DNA from: Streptomyces sp. SM11
Lineage (GTDB): Bacteria; Actinomycetota; Actinomycetes; Streptomycetales; Streptomycetaceae
Direction: 5' to 3'
Assembly (NCBI RefSeq): GCF_002910905.1
Contig: NZ_NEUE01000309.1
Location: forward strand, 10,783-73,811
DNA length: 63,029 bases
In this document: positions 18,011-26,214 of the stretch, in pieces
Layout of the letters: each line of letters starts with the position of its first letter
Position numbering within the stretch: the stretch's first letter is position 1
The notes under the pieces: generated by a model
Database searches by the model: none
Told to the model about the DNA's origin: nothing
What the model saw: only the letters and a program-made list of their open reading frames with translations
Translations under genes and position numbers: made by a program

Positions 18011-19057
18011 TCACGTCGTGGCGCCCGGGGCCGGGCACGCGTAGACGGCGAGACGGCGGCGCTCGGGGGTCTTGACCGAGAAACCAACACAGAGCTGGGG
18101 CTCGGGCGCAGCCCGCACGGCAATCCCCTCGGGTTCGCGGTACTCCAGCTCCGGCGCCACGGTCACCTTGCGGCGGCCCGCGACCTCGCCGGTGCGCACG
18201 TCGAGCGCCGACACGAAGGTGTCGCCCCCGCCCGACGGAGGGTTGGCCCCGGCTTCGTCCGTGTAGCCTTTGCCGGTCAGCTGGTAGATGTGGTTCCCGT
18301 GCAGCGCGCACCCCTGGACCCACTCCCCGTCACGCAGGGCGCCGTCGACGACGGTGTGCAGGGGCTCGTACCGCCCGGCGAGGAAGTCGTCCGTCCGATA
18401 GACCGCGTAATGGTGCGCCTCGCCGACCCAGTGACTCACCAGGACCCGGCCGTCCACCGGGTCGAAGGCCGGATGCAGCTGACGGCTGCCCGGCAGCGGC
18501 CGGTGGTGCCGTACGGCGGGCGACGAACTGTCCAGGACGGCCCCGTCACGGAAAGGTACCCGTGCGACGGCGCGTCCGTAACCGGTCCGCTCGTCCACAT
18601 CGGACTCCACCCAGAGCAGCACGTCCTCGCCCGAGGCCTCCACGCCCATCGAGACTCCGTGGCCGAACCCTCGGAGGTACATGTGCCCGGCGGCGCCCCC
18701 CGCGAGTGGCAGGACCGAGACGCACATATCGCCCGCCGACTTCCGGTCGCGCCCGGTGACGGGCTTGTCCTCGCCGGGTAGCCGAAGCCCTCCCGCCATC
18801 ACCTGCAGCGCGTACACCCGGTCGCCCACAGGGGCGAAGGCGATCGACTGGGGCCCGCTGACGGTGCGCAACGGGCTCGGCGGCAGCAGCGCCACCGCCT
18901 CGTCCACGGCGAACAGACCGACCGTCGCCGGGGGAGCTGCCGCACGGTCGTGGCGCCCGGTCGCCCAGGACAGCACGCCAACCGTCGCGGCGACGGCCGC
19001 GCCGCCGCCCGCGAGGAGGACCGCTCTGCGACCGAGGTGATTCCTGGTGTCCGTCAT
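18011..19057 (-). CDS. Exported TagC-like beta-propeller protein
   Basis: 348 residues from the ATG at 19057; longer starts at 19141 and 19171 exist and none has a clear Shine-Dalgarno. The N-terminus (RNHLGRRAVLLAGGGAAVAATVGV) is a twin-arginine-type signal followed by a hydrophobic segment, so export is expected. The rest consists of repeated beta blades (PQSIAFAPVGDRVYALQVM, YLRGFGHGVSMGVE, LHPAFDPVDGRVLVSHWVG). This pattern matches proteins labelled teichoic acid biosynthesis protein C, related to phage P68 receptor-binding propellers. Being next to the TagF operon supports a role at wall glycopolymers, perhaps binding. Catalysis is not evident. Confidence 0.7.
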   Translation of the reverse strand: MTDTRNHLGRRAVLLAGGGAAVAATVGVLSWATGRHDRAAAPPATVGLFAVDEAVALLPPSPLRTVSGPQSIAFAPVGDRVYALQVMAGGLRLPGEDKPVTGRDRKSAGDMCVSVLPLAGGAAGHMYLRGFGHGVSMGVEASGEDVLLWVESDVDERTGYGRAVARVPFRDGAVLDSSSPAVRHHRPLPGSRQLHPAFDPVDGRVLVSHWVGEAHHYAVYRTDDFLAGRYEPLHTVVDGALRDGEWVQGCALHGNHIYQLTGKGYTDEAGANPPSGGGDTFVSALDVRTGEVAGRRKVTVAPELEYREPEGIAVRAAPEPQLCVGFSVKTPERRRLAVYACPAPGATT

Positions 19058-19170
19058 ACCGGTGTGGACGCCGTTCCGCCCGTGGACGGTGACCGTCTGC
19101 TTCCCGGGCTGCTCAGGGGTGTGATCAGGGCATTCTGTCATCACTGCACCGGGACCGGTCCGGGCAGGCA

Positions 19171-19206
19171 CGAAGGGTACGACTCGTCGCCGAGTCGTAC
19201 CCTTCG
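19171..19206 (-). terminator. terminator of the fadAB-like operon
   Basis: CGAAGGGTACGACTC (19171-19185) and GAGTCGTACCCTTCG (19192-19206) form a perfect 15-bp stem with a six-base loop. It lies 35 bases beyond the stop of the 3-hydroxyacyl-CoA dehydrogenase gene. Confidence 0.88.
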
Positions 19207-19240
19207 TGGTCCGTCTGTCGTGAACGTCGTGAACCGGGCG

Positions 19241-21379
19241 TTACGCCGGAACGCTCGCCACGCCCTGCTCCAGGAACGGCTTCCCGTTCACCCGCTGGGA
19301 GACGCCCTCACGGTCCAGGTACGGCGTGATGCCGCCCAGGTGGAAGGGCCAGCCCGCGCCGGTGATCAGGCACAGGTCGATGTCCTGGGCCTCGGCGACG
19401 ACGCCCTCGTCGAGCATCAGGCCGATCTCCTGCGCCACCGCGTCGAGCACGCGGTCGCGGGTCTGCTCCTCGGTGAGGACGGTGTCGCCCTGCTTGAGGA
19501 GGGCTGCGACCTCGGGGTCGAGGACCGGCGCGGCAGGATTCTCGGCGGAGTAGACGTAGAAGCCGCGCTTGCCCGCCTTGACGACCGCCGCGAGGTTCTG
19601 CGAGACGGTGAAGCGCTCCGGGAAGGCGCGGTTCAGGGTCTCGGAGACGTGCAGGCCGATGGCCGGGCCGACCAGCTCCAGGAGCACCAGCGGGGACATC
19701 GGCAGGCCGAGCGGCTCGACGGCCTTCTCCGCGACCTCGACCGGGGTGCCCTCGTCGATGACGTTCTGGATCTCGCCCATGAAGCGGGTGAGGATGCGGT
19801 TGACGACGAACGCCGGGGCGTCCTTCACCAGGACCGCGGTCTTCTTCAGCTTGCGGGCCACACCGAACGCCGTGGCCAGCGAGGCGTCGTCGGTCTGCTC
19901 GCCGCGGACGATCTCCAGCAGCGGGAGGATCGCGACCGGGTTGAAGAAGTGGAAGCCGACGACCCGCTCGGGGTTCTTCAGCTTCGACGCCATCTCGGTC
20001 ACCGACAGCGAGGAGGTGTTGGTGGCGAGGATCGCGTGCGCCGGGGCGACCGCCTCGACCTCCGCGAACACCTGCTGCTTGACGCCGATCTCCTCGAAGA
20101 CGGCCTCGATGATGAAGTCGGCGTCCGCGAAGCCCTCGGCCTTGTCGAGGACACCGGAGACCAGGCCCTTGAGGCGGTTGGCCTTGTCCTGGTTGATGCG
20201 GCCCTTGCCGAGCAGCTTCTCGATCTCGGCGTGGACGTAGCCCACACCCTTGTCGACGCGCTCCTGGTCGATGTCCGTGAGGACGACAGGGACCTCCAGG
20301 CGGCGCAGGAACAGCAGCGCCAGCTGCGAGGCCATCAGGCCCGCACCGACGACGCCGACCTTGGTGACCGGGCGGGCCAGGTTCTTGTCCGGGGCACCGG
20401 CCGGGCGCTTGGCGCGCTTCTGGACCAGGTTGAAGGCGTAGATGCCGCTGCGCAGCTCGCCGCCCATGATCAGGTCCGCCAGCGCCTGGTCCTCGGCGTC
20501 GAAGCCGGCGCTCAGGTCGCCGTCCTTCGCCGCCGCGATGATGTCCAGCGCGCGGTACGCCGCCGGGGCCGCGCCGTGCACCTTGGAGTCGGCGATGGCC
20601 CGACCGCGGGCGACGGCCTGGTCCCAGGCCTCACCGCGGTCGACCTCGGCGCGCTCGACGGCCACCGAGCCCTTGAGTACGTTCGCGGTCCAGAGCAGCG
20701 ACTGCTCCAGGAAGTCCGCACCCTCGAACAGCGCGTCCGCGATGCCGAGTTCGAAGACCTGCTTGCCCTTGAGCTGACGGTTCTGGTTCAGCGAGTTCTC
20801 GATGATCACCGAGACCGCGCGGTCCGCGCCGATCAGGTTCGGGAGCAGCGCGCAGCCGCCCCAGCCGGGGACCAGGCCGAGGAAGACCTCGGGCAGCGAG
20901 AACGCCGGGAGCGCCTTGGAGACGGTGCGGTAGGTGCAGTGCAGACCGACCTCGACACCGCCGCCCATGGCCGCGCCGTTGTAGTACGCGAAGGTGGGGA
21001 CCGCGAGACCGGACAGGCGGCGGAAGACGTCGTGGCCGCCCTTGCCGATGGCCAGCGCGTCCTCGTGACGGCTCAGCAGCTCGACACCCTTGAGGTCGGC
21101 GCCGACCGCGAAGATGAACGGCTTGCCCGTGATGCCGGCACCGGTGATGGTGCCCTCGGCGGCCTCCTTCTCGACCTGGTCGATGGCGGCGTTCAGGTTC
21201 GCCAGCGACTGCGGTCCGAAGGTGGTCGGCTTGGTGTGGTCCAGGCCGTTGTCCAGCGTGATGAGCGCGAACCGCCCGGCGCCGTACGGCAGGTCCAGGT
21301 GGCGTACGTGCGCCTGCGTGACGATCTCGCCGGGGAACAGCTCTGCCGCACCCTTCAGAAGCTCAGTGGTGGAGCTCAC
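19241..21379 (-). CDS. fadB: Fatty-acid oxidation protein: enoyl-CoA hydratase / 3-hydroxyacyl-CoA dehydrogenase
   Basis: 712 residues from the GTG at 21379, with GGAGG nine bases upstream inside the end of the thiolase gene (GTGA overlap of four bases). The N-terminal third is crotonase-like with the oxyanion-hole segments KPFIFAVGADLKGVE and GGGVEVGLHCTYRT. Then comes the NAD-binding domain VGVVGAGLMASQLALLFL, with HFFNPVAILPLLEIV and the dehydrogenase helical domain. It hydrates enoyl-CoA and oxidises 3-hydroxyacyl-CoA in beta-oxidation, passing product to the adjacent thiolase. Confidence 0.93.
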   Translation of the reverse strand: MSSTTELLKGAAELFPGEIVTQAHVRHLDLPYGAGRFALITLDNGLDHTKPTTFGPQSLANLNAAIDQVEKEAAEGTITGAGITGKPFIFAVGADLKGVELLSRHEDALAIGKGGHDVFRRLSGLAVPTFAYYNGAAMGGGVEVGLHCTYRTVSKALPAFSLPEVFLGLVPGWGGCALLPNLIGADRAVSVIIENSLNQNRQLKGKQVFELGIADALFEGADFLEQSLLWTANVLKGSVAVERAEVDRGEAWDQAVARGRAIADSKVHGAAPAAYRALDIIAAAKDGDLSAGFDAEDQALADLIMGGELRSGIYAFNLVQKRAKRPAGAPDKNLARPVTKVGVVGAGLMASQLALLFLRRLEVPVVLTDIDQERVDKGVGYVHAEIEKLLGKGRINQDKANRLKGLVSGVLDKAEGFADADFIIEAVFEEIGVKQQVFAEVEAVAPAHAILATNTSSLSVTEMASKLKNPERVVGFHFFNPVAILPLLEIVRGEQTDDASLATAFGVARKLKKTAVLVKDAPAFVVNRILTRFMGEIQNVIDEGTPVEVAEKAVEPLGLPMSPLVLLELVGPAIGLHVSETLNRAFPERFTVSQNLAAVVKAGKRGFYVYSAENPAAPVLDPEVAALLKQGDTVLTEEQTRDRVLDAVAQEIGLMLDEGVVAEAQDIDLCLITGAGWPFHLGGITPYLDREGVSQRVNGKPFLEQGVASVPA

Positions 21380-22602
21380 TTGTTGCCTCCGTCGGCGTTG
21401 AAGTGCGGGTTCTCCCAGACGACCGTGGCGCCCATGCCGAAGCCGACGCACATGGTGGTCAGGCCGTAGCGGACCTCGGGCTGCTCCTCGAACTGCCGGG
21501 CCAGCTGCGTCATGAGCCGGACACCGGAGGAGGCCAGCGGGTGGCCGTACGCGATCGCGCCGCCGTACTGGTTGACACGGGCGTCGTCGTCGGCGATGCC
21601 GTAGTGCTCCAGGAAGGCGAGCACCTGCACGGCGAACGCCTCGTTGACCTCGAAGAGACCGATGTCCTCGATGCTCAGACCGGCCTGGGCCAGCGCCTTC
21701 TCGGTTGCCGGGATCGGACCGTAGCCCATGACCTCCGGCTCGACGCCCGCGAAGGCGTAGGAGACGAGGCGCATCTTGACCGGGAGACCCAGCTCGTTGG
21801 CGACGTCCTCGGCGGCGAGCAGCGAGGCGGTGGCGCCGTCGTTGAGCCCCGCGGCGTTACCGGCCGTCACGCGGCCGTGGGCGCGGAAGGGGGTCTTGAG
21901 GCCCGCGAGGGACTCCATGGTGGTGCTGGGGCGCATCGGCTCGTCGGCGGTGACCAGGCCCCAGCCCGTCTCACCGGCTTCGGCGTTGGTGCGGCGCACC
22001 GAGACCGGTACGAGGTCCTGCTGGATCTTGCCGTTGGCGTACGCCTTGGCGGCCTTCTCCTGCGAGCGCACCGCGTAGGCGTCGGCGCGCTCCTTGGTGA
22101 TCGTGGGGTAGCGGTCGTGGAGGTTCTCCGCCGTCATGCCCATGAACAGGGCGGACTCGTCGACCAGCTTCTCCGACACGAAGCGCGGGTTCGGGTCGAC
22201 GCCCTCGCCCATCGGGTGGCGGCCCATGTGCTCGACGCCACCGGCCACGACGACGTCGTACGCGCCGAAGGCGATGGAACCGGCCGTCGAGGTGACGGCG
22301 GTCAGCGCGCCCGCGCACATGCGGTCGATCGAGTAGCCGGGGACGGACTGCGGCAGACCGGCCAGGATTCCGGCGGTACGGCCCAGCGTGAGGCCCTGGT
22401 CCCCGATCTGCGTGGTCGCGGCGATGGCGACCTCGTCGATCTTCTTGGGGTCCAGGTCCGGGTTGCGGCGCAGCAGCTCCCGGATGGCCTTCACGACGAG
22501 GTCGTCGGCGCGGGTCTCGTGGTAGATGCCCTTGGGGCCCGCTTTGCCGAACGGGGTGCGGACGCCGTCGACGAAGACGACGTCCCGGATGGTACGAGGC
22601 AC
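21376..22602 (-). CDS. fadA: Acetyl-CoA acyltransferase (thiolase)
   Basis: 408 residues from the GTG at 22602, with GGAGGAG seven bases upstream. The thiolase active-site cysteine lies in YSIDRMCAGALTAVTSTAGSI, the C-terminal His in NEAFAVQ...GGAIAYGHPLASSG, and the second Cys in TTMCVGFGMGATVV. It cleaves 3-ketoacyl-CoA with CoA to release acetyl-CoA, the last step of the beta-oxidation cycle. It overlaps the FadB-like gene by four bases, so the two make a co-translated trifunctional unit. Confidence 0.95.
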   Translation of the reverse strand: MPRTIRDVVFVDGVRTPFGKAGPKGIYHETRADDLVVKAIRELLRRNPDLDPKKIDEVAIAATTQIGDQGLTLGRTAGILAGLPQSVPGYSIDRMCAGALTAVTSTAGSIAFGAYDVVVAGGVEHMGRHPMGEGVDPNPRFVSEKLVDESALFMGMTAENLHDRYPTITKERADAYAVRSQEKAAKAYANGKIQQDLVPVSVRRTNAEAGETGWGLVTADEPMRPSTTMESLAGLKTPFRAHGRVTAGNAAGLNDGATASLLAAEDVANELGLPVKMRLVSYAFAGVEPEVMGYGPIPATEKALAQAGLSIEDIGLFEVNEAFAVQVLAFLEHYGIADDDARVNQYGGAIAYGHPLASSGVRLMTQLARQFEEQPEVRYGLTTMCVGFGMGATVVWENPHFNADGGNK

Positions 22603-22726
22603 GGTGGCTCTCCTCCAGGGTGCGGGATGGCACTGCTGCGGGGCACGCCACGGGGGCGCACCGCCTGCCATCATGCTACTTGCGGGTAACCAGACTGCCC
22701 ACCCCCCACGGCCGGAGCGTCGAAGG

Positions 22727-23098
22727 TCACACCGGTCCGACGGTCGTGTCCGGCCTTCCCGGGCACCTCGGGAAGTGGTCGCTCCAGTGCGAGGCCATCA
22801 CCGGCGTGCCGCCCGAGGCGAGCAGAAGCGCCAACAACCTGGCGTGATTTCGCTCCTCCGCGACGAACATCCGCACCGCCGACGCGTACTCCGTGTCACC
22901 GGCCGCCTCCGCTGTGGTGATCGGCTCGGCCCCGTAGCCGTCCTCGCCGACCTGGAAGCGCCGCACACCGCGCCGGATCGCGGGGTTCGGCGGCACCCCG
23001 GCCGGCCAGTCCGGATCGCCTCGCTCCAGCCGCGCCAGCCGCTCCGGCCGCGTCTCGTCGAACGCGCGGATCCAGTCGCCGTACGTCGTCGTGTCCAT
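22727..23098 (-). pseudogene. Truncated ferritin-like domain protein
   Basis: 123 residues from the ATG at 23098 (GGGGGA upstream). The N-terminal 60 residues are helical and hydrophilic. The segment EYASAVRMFVAEERNHARLLALLL carries the E-x-x-H iron-ligand pattern of the first half of a ferritin-like four-helix bundle. After GTPVMASHWSDHF the sequence becomes Pro/Gly-rich and stops. From memory the usual Streptomyces protein runs on for over 100 residues with a second ligand pair. Only about 125 bases separate the stop from the thiolase start, so the missing half is not there. I read this as a gene truncated by deletion. A functional short form is possible but would lack half the metal site. 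Confidence 0.55.
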
Positions 23099-23155
23099 GT
23101 CCGTCCCCCGCTCGTGGCCCCGCCGAATCCTGTGGTTCCCGTCGGAAAGCCGAAC

Positions 23156-23182
23156 ACCCCCCGGCCGACGGCCGGAGGGTGC
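23156..23182 (-). terminator. terminator of rnd
   Basis: CACCC (23156-23160) and GGGTG (23178-23182) flank the inner pair CCGGC/GCCGG, with one mismatch between the two stem parts. The hairpin lies 18 bases beyond the RNase D stop on the minus strand. Confidence 0.6.
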
Positions 23183-23199
23183 TTCGATGCGCGTGCGGG

Positions 23200-24474
23200 T
23201 CAGGCGCCTGCGTCCAGCGCCCGGACGAGGAGCGGGGCGACCTGCTGGATCTGCCAGTTCCGCGCCCCGTACCCGGCGAGGGTGTCCTCGACGGCGCTCG
23301 GGGTCGGGTTCGCCGGCGGCTCCCAGCAGACCCGGCGCACGGTGTCCGGGGTGATCAGGTTCTCCTGGGGCATGTGGAGGCGTTCGGCCAGCTCGGAGAC
23401 GGCGGTGCGGGCGGCCGAGAGCCGGGCGGCGGCGGCCGGGTCCTTGTCGGCCCAGGAACGCGGGGGAGGCGGTCCGGCCGGCTGCTGACCGGGCTGCGGC
23501 AGCTCCGACTCCGGCAGCGCCCTGGCCCGGTCCACGGCCGCCTGCCACTGCTCCAGCTGACGGCGTCCCATGCGGTGGCCGAATCCGGGCAGCGCGGTCA
23601 GGGCCTGCACATCGAGCGGCAGCGCGAGCGCGGCCTCGACGATCGCGGCGTCGCCGAGCACCTTGCCCGGTGAGACGTCGCGGCGCTGGGCGACCTGGTC
23701 ACGGGTGGTCCACAGCTCCCGGACGACGGCCATCTGACGGCGGCGGCGCACCTTGTGCATGCCCGAGGTGCGGCGCCAGGGGTCCTTGCGGGGCGGTGCG
23801 GGCGGCGCGGCGGCGATGGCGTCGAACTCCTCCCGGGCCCACTCCAGCTTGCCCTGCCGCTCCAGCTCCTCCTCCAGCGCGTCGCGCAGGTCGATCAGGA
23901 GCTCCACGTCGAGCGCGGCGTAGCGCAGCCAGGGCTCGGGCAGTGGGCGGGTGGACCAGTCGACCGCGGAGTGGCCCTTCTCCAGGGCGTACCCGAGGAC
24001 GTTCTCCACCATCGCGCCGAGACCGACGCGCGGGAAGCCCGCGAGCCGTCCGGCCAGCTCGGTGTCGAACAGCGAGGTGGGGGTCATGCCTATGTCCCGC
24101 AGGCACGGCAGGTCCTGGGTCGCCGCGTGCAGGATCCACTCGGTGCCGCTCAGTGCGGAGCCGAGGCCCGAGAGGTCGGGGCAGCCGACCGGGTCGACCA
24201 GGGCGCTGCCGGCGCCCTCGCGGCGGAGCTGTACGAGGTAGGCGCGCTGGCCGTAGCGGTACCCCGAGGCACGCTCGGCGTCGACGGCCACCGGGCCGGT
24301 GCCCGTGGCGAAGGCGGCGATCACCCCGGCGAGGGCGTCGTCGGACGTCACCACCGGGGGAATGCCCTCGCGCGGTTCGAGCAAGGGGATCGGCGCCGGG
24401 GCGACGTCGTCCGGGGGAGCGCCCCCGGTGGTTCGCAGTGAAGTGTCTGCTGCGGTCTCTTGGGCGTCGGTCAC
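23200..24474 (-). CDS. rnd: Ribonuclease D (DEDD exonuclease with HRDC domain)
   Basis: 424 residues. The 3'-5' exonuclease domain shows the three Exo motifs: VAVDAERASGYRYGQ (Exo I, Asp and Glu), EWILHAATQDLPCLRDIG (Exo II) and YAALDVELLIDL (Exo III with Tyr and Asp). An HRDC helical domain follows at about residues 225-310. The extra 110-residue C-terminus (TPDTVRRVCWEPP) is the second HRDC-like module of actinobacterial enzymes. It trims the 3' ends of tRNA and other stable RNAs. It stands 114 bases downstream of the response-regulator gene but behind its strong terminator, so it probably has its own promoter. Confidence 0.93.
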   Translation of the reverse strand: MTDAQETAADTSLRTTGGAPPDDVAPAPIPLLEPREGIPPVVTSDDALAGVIAAFATGTGPVAVDAERASGYRYGQRAYLVQLRREGAGSALVDPVGCPDLSGLGSALSGTEWILHAATQDLPCLRDIGMTPTSLFDTELAGRLAGFPRVGLGAMVENVLGYALEKGHSAVDWSTRPLPEPWLRYAALDVELLIDLRDALEEELERQGKLEWAREEFDAIAAAPPAPPRKDPWRRTSGMHKVRRRRQMAVVRELWTTRDQVAQRRDVSPGKVLGDAAIVEAALALPLDVQALTALPGFGHRMGRRQLEQWQAAVDRARALPESELPQPGQQPAGPPPPRSWADKDPAAAARLSAARTAVSELAERLHMPQENLITPDTVRRVCWEPPANPTPSAVEDTLAGYGARNWQIQQVAPLLVRALDAGA

Positions 24475-24502
24475 GTGTCAAGGGTATCTGGGTATGCGCG
24501 GA

Positions 24503-24532
24503 GCCCGTCGACGGAACGTTCCGTCGACGGGC
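24503..24532 (-). terminator. perfect 30-bp palindrome, terminator of the response-regulator gene
   Basis: GCCCGTCGACGGAAC and its exact complement GTTCCGTCGACGGGC make an uninterrupted 30-base palindrome between two minus-strand genes. As RNA it would fold into a stem with a very short loop and stop transcription leaving the response-regulator gene. It lies 29 bases upstream of the rnd start, so a protein-binding role at the rnd promoter is an alternative. Confidence 0.7.
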
Positions 24533-24588
24533 GGCCATGCGCGTATTCCAGCCGGAGACGCATCGGTGCACGTCCCGGCGGGGTGCGG

Positions 24589-25251
24589 TCAGTGGATGAT
24601 GCCCGTCCGCAGGGCGACCGCGACCATTCCGGCACGGTCACCCGTGCCGAGCTTGCGGGCGATGCGGGCGAGGTGGGACTTGACGGTCAGGGCGGAGAGG
24701 CCCATCGAGACGCCGATGGCCTTGTTGGACTGGCCTTCGGCGACCAGGCGGAGCACCTCCACCTCACGTCCGGACAGTTCGCGGTAGCCGCCCGGGTGGC
24801 TCGGGGAACCGGGAGGCCTGCGGTGCATACGGGCGGCGTTGGCGCCGATGGGGGCGACGCCGGGGCGGGTGGGGTGTCCGATGTTGGTTCGGGTGCCGGT
24901 GACGACGTAGCCCTTCACGCCGCCCGCGAGGGCGTTGCGAACGGCGCCGATGTCGTCGGCGGCGGAGAGGGCGAGACCGTTGGGCCAGCCTGCGGCGCGG
25001 GTCTCGGACAGCAGGGTCAGCCCGGAACCGTCGGGCAGGTGGACGTCGGCAATGCAGATGTCGCGCGGGTTGCCGACGCGGGGGCGTGCCTCCGCGATGG
25101 ACGACGCTTCGATGACGTCACGTACTCCGAGGGCCCACAGATGGCGGGTGACGGTGGAACGGACGCGCGGGTCGGCCACGACGACCATGGCCGTCGGCTT
25201 GTTCGGGCGGTAGGCGACCAGGCTTGCGGGCTGCTCAAGGAGAACGGACAC
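24589..25251 (-). CDS. LuxR-type response regulator, orphan
   Basis: 220 residues from the GTG at 25251, fixed by AGGAGG six bases upstream. Residues 20-130 are a receiver-like domain: MVVVADPRVRST, the probable phospho-Asp in CIADVHLPDGSG, and GVKGYVV. Residues 155-220 are a LuxR/GerE helix-turn-helix (LSGREVEVLRLVAEGQSNKAIGVSM). A linker with Pro and Arg joins them. Only one aspartate is seen in the N-terminal acidic pocket, so phosphorylation may be atypical. No sensor kinase is adjacent. It is a conserved single-gene regulator in Streptomyces as far as I recall; targets are unknown. Confidence 0.85.
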   Translation of the reverse strand: MSVLLEQPASLVAYRPNKPTAMVVVADPRVRSTVTRHLWALGVRDVIEASSIAEARPRVGNPRDICIADVHLPDGSGLTLLSETRAAGWPNGLALSAADDIGAVRNALAGGVKGYVVTGTRTNIGHPTRPGVAPIGANAARMHRRPPGSPSHPGGYRELSGREVEVLRLVAEGQSNKAIGVSMGLSALTVKSHLARIARKLGTGDRAGMVAVALRTGIIH

Positions 25252-25463
25252 CAGGCCTCCTGGGGGGAGTGGCGGGACGGGCCGGCTCGGGGGATGAAGC
25301 CGGGGGCGAACCGTGCTTGAAGGGTCATTGACCTCTTCGGCAGCGGACCCGTCCTCCTTTAGGGGAAGATCACGATTTGGTGAGTAACAATTCGGGCAAA
25401 TAGGACGCGCGATCGATTGTACGAAAAGAGAGCCGGTCCTTGTGCGATACGGGTGACGGAGTG

Positions 25464-26123
25464 TTACGAAACCTGCGGCCCGCGCCGCTGCGGCAGCGTC
25501 ACCACCGCCGCGTCCGCCGGATCCGACGGCGGCAGTCCCGCGATCTGGCACAGCAGATCGCCCCAGGCCATCAGGTGTGACGCCGCGTCCGGCACCCCGC
25601 CCCGCCCCTCACGCGGCGTCCACGAGGCGCGGATCTCGATCTGCGTCGCCGGACGGCGCGCGGACAGCGCACCGAAGTAGTGCGATCCGGCGCGTGTCAC
25701 CGTTCCGCCGGCCTCTCCGTACGACAGGCCCCGCGCGTCCAGCGCACCCGTCAGCCAGGACCAGCACACCTCCGGGAGCAGCGGGTCCGCCGCCATCTCC
25801 GGCTCCAGCTCCGCCCGGACCAGCGTCACCAGCCGGAACGCGCCCTGCCAGGCGTCGTGCCCCGCCGGATCGTGCAGCAGGACCAGCCTGCCGTCCGCGA
25901 GATCGTCCTCGCCGTCCACCACCGCCGCCTCCAGGGCGTACGCGTGCGGCGCGAGGCGCTGGGGCGGCCTGGTCACCTCCACCTCCAGCTCCGGGCGGAG
26001 GCGCGCGGAGCGCAGCGCTTCGACCGCCGCCAGGAACGCGGGCGGCGCGGAAGGGCCCTCCGCACGGTCCTTGCTTTCAACGCCATCGGAATGATCGGAA
26101 AATTGTCCCTGAGCCGGAGCCAT
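25464..26123 (-). CDS. DUF3000 domain protein
   Basis: 219 residues from the ATG at 26123. It is a soluble actinobacterial protein of the DUF3000 family. Conserved blocks visible are FLAAVEALRSARLRPELEVEVTRPP, LVLLHDPAGHDAWQGAFRLV, PEVCWSWLTGALDA and IEIRASWTPR. No catalytic motif is apparent. It is transcribed divergently from hemE with 91 bases between the starts, an arrangement usual in this genus, so shared control is possible. Function is unknown. Confidence 0.88.
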   Translation of the reverse strand: MAPAQGQFSDHSDGVESKDRAEGPSAPPAFLAAVEALRSARLRPELEVEVTRPPQRLAPHAYALEAAVVDGEDDLADGRLVLLHDPAGHDAWQGAFRLVTLVRAELEPEMAADPLLPEVCWSWLTGALDARGLSYGEAGGTVTRAGSHYFGALSARRPATQIEIRASWTPREGRGGVPDAASHLMAWGDLLCQIAGLPPSDPADAAVVTLPQRRGPQVS

Positions 26124-26214
26124 GCGGGGAAGAGTAGGCGGAAGGCGGGCCTCGCGCAGGGAGAGACACCCTGCGGCGCCGGGCTCCTTCGGCCCGCGTG
26201 CGAAGATTCTGTGC

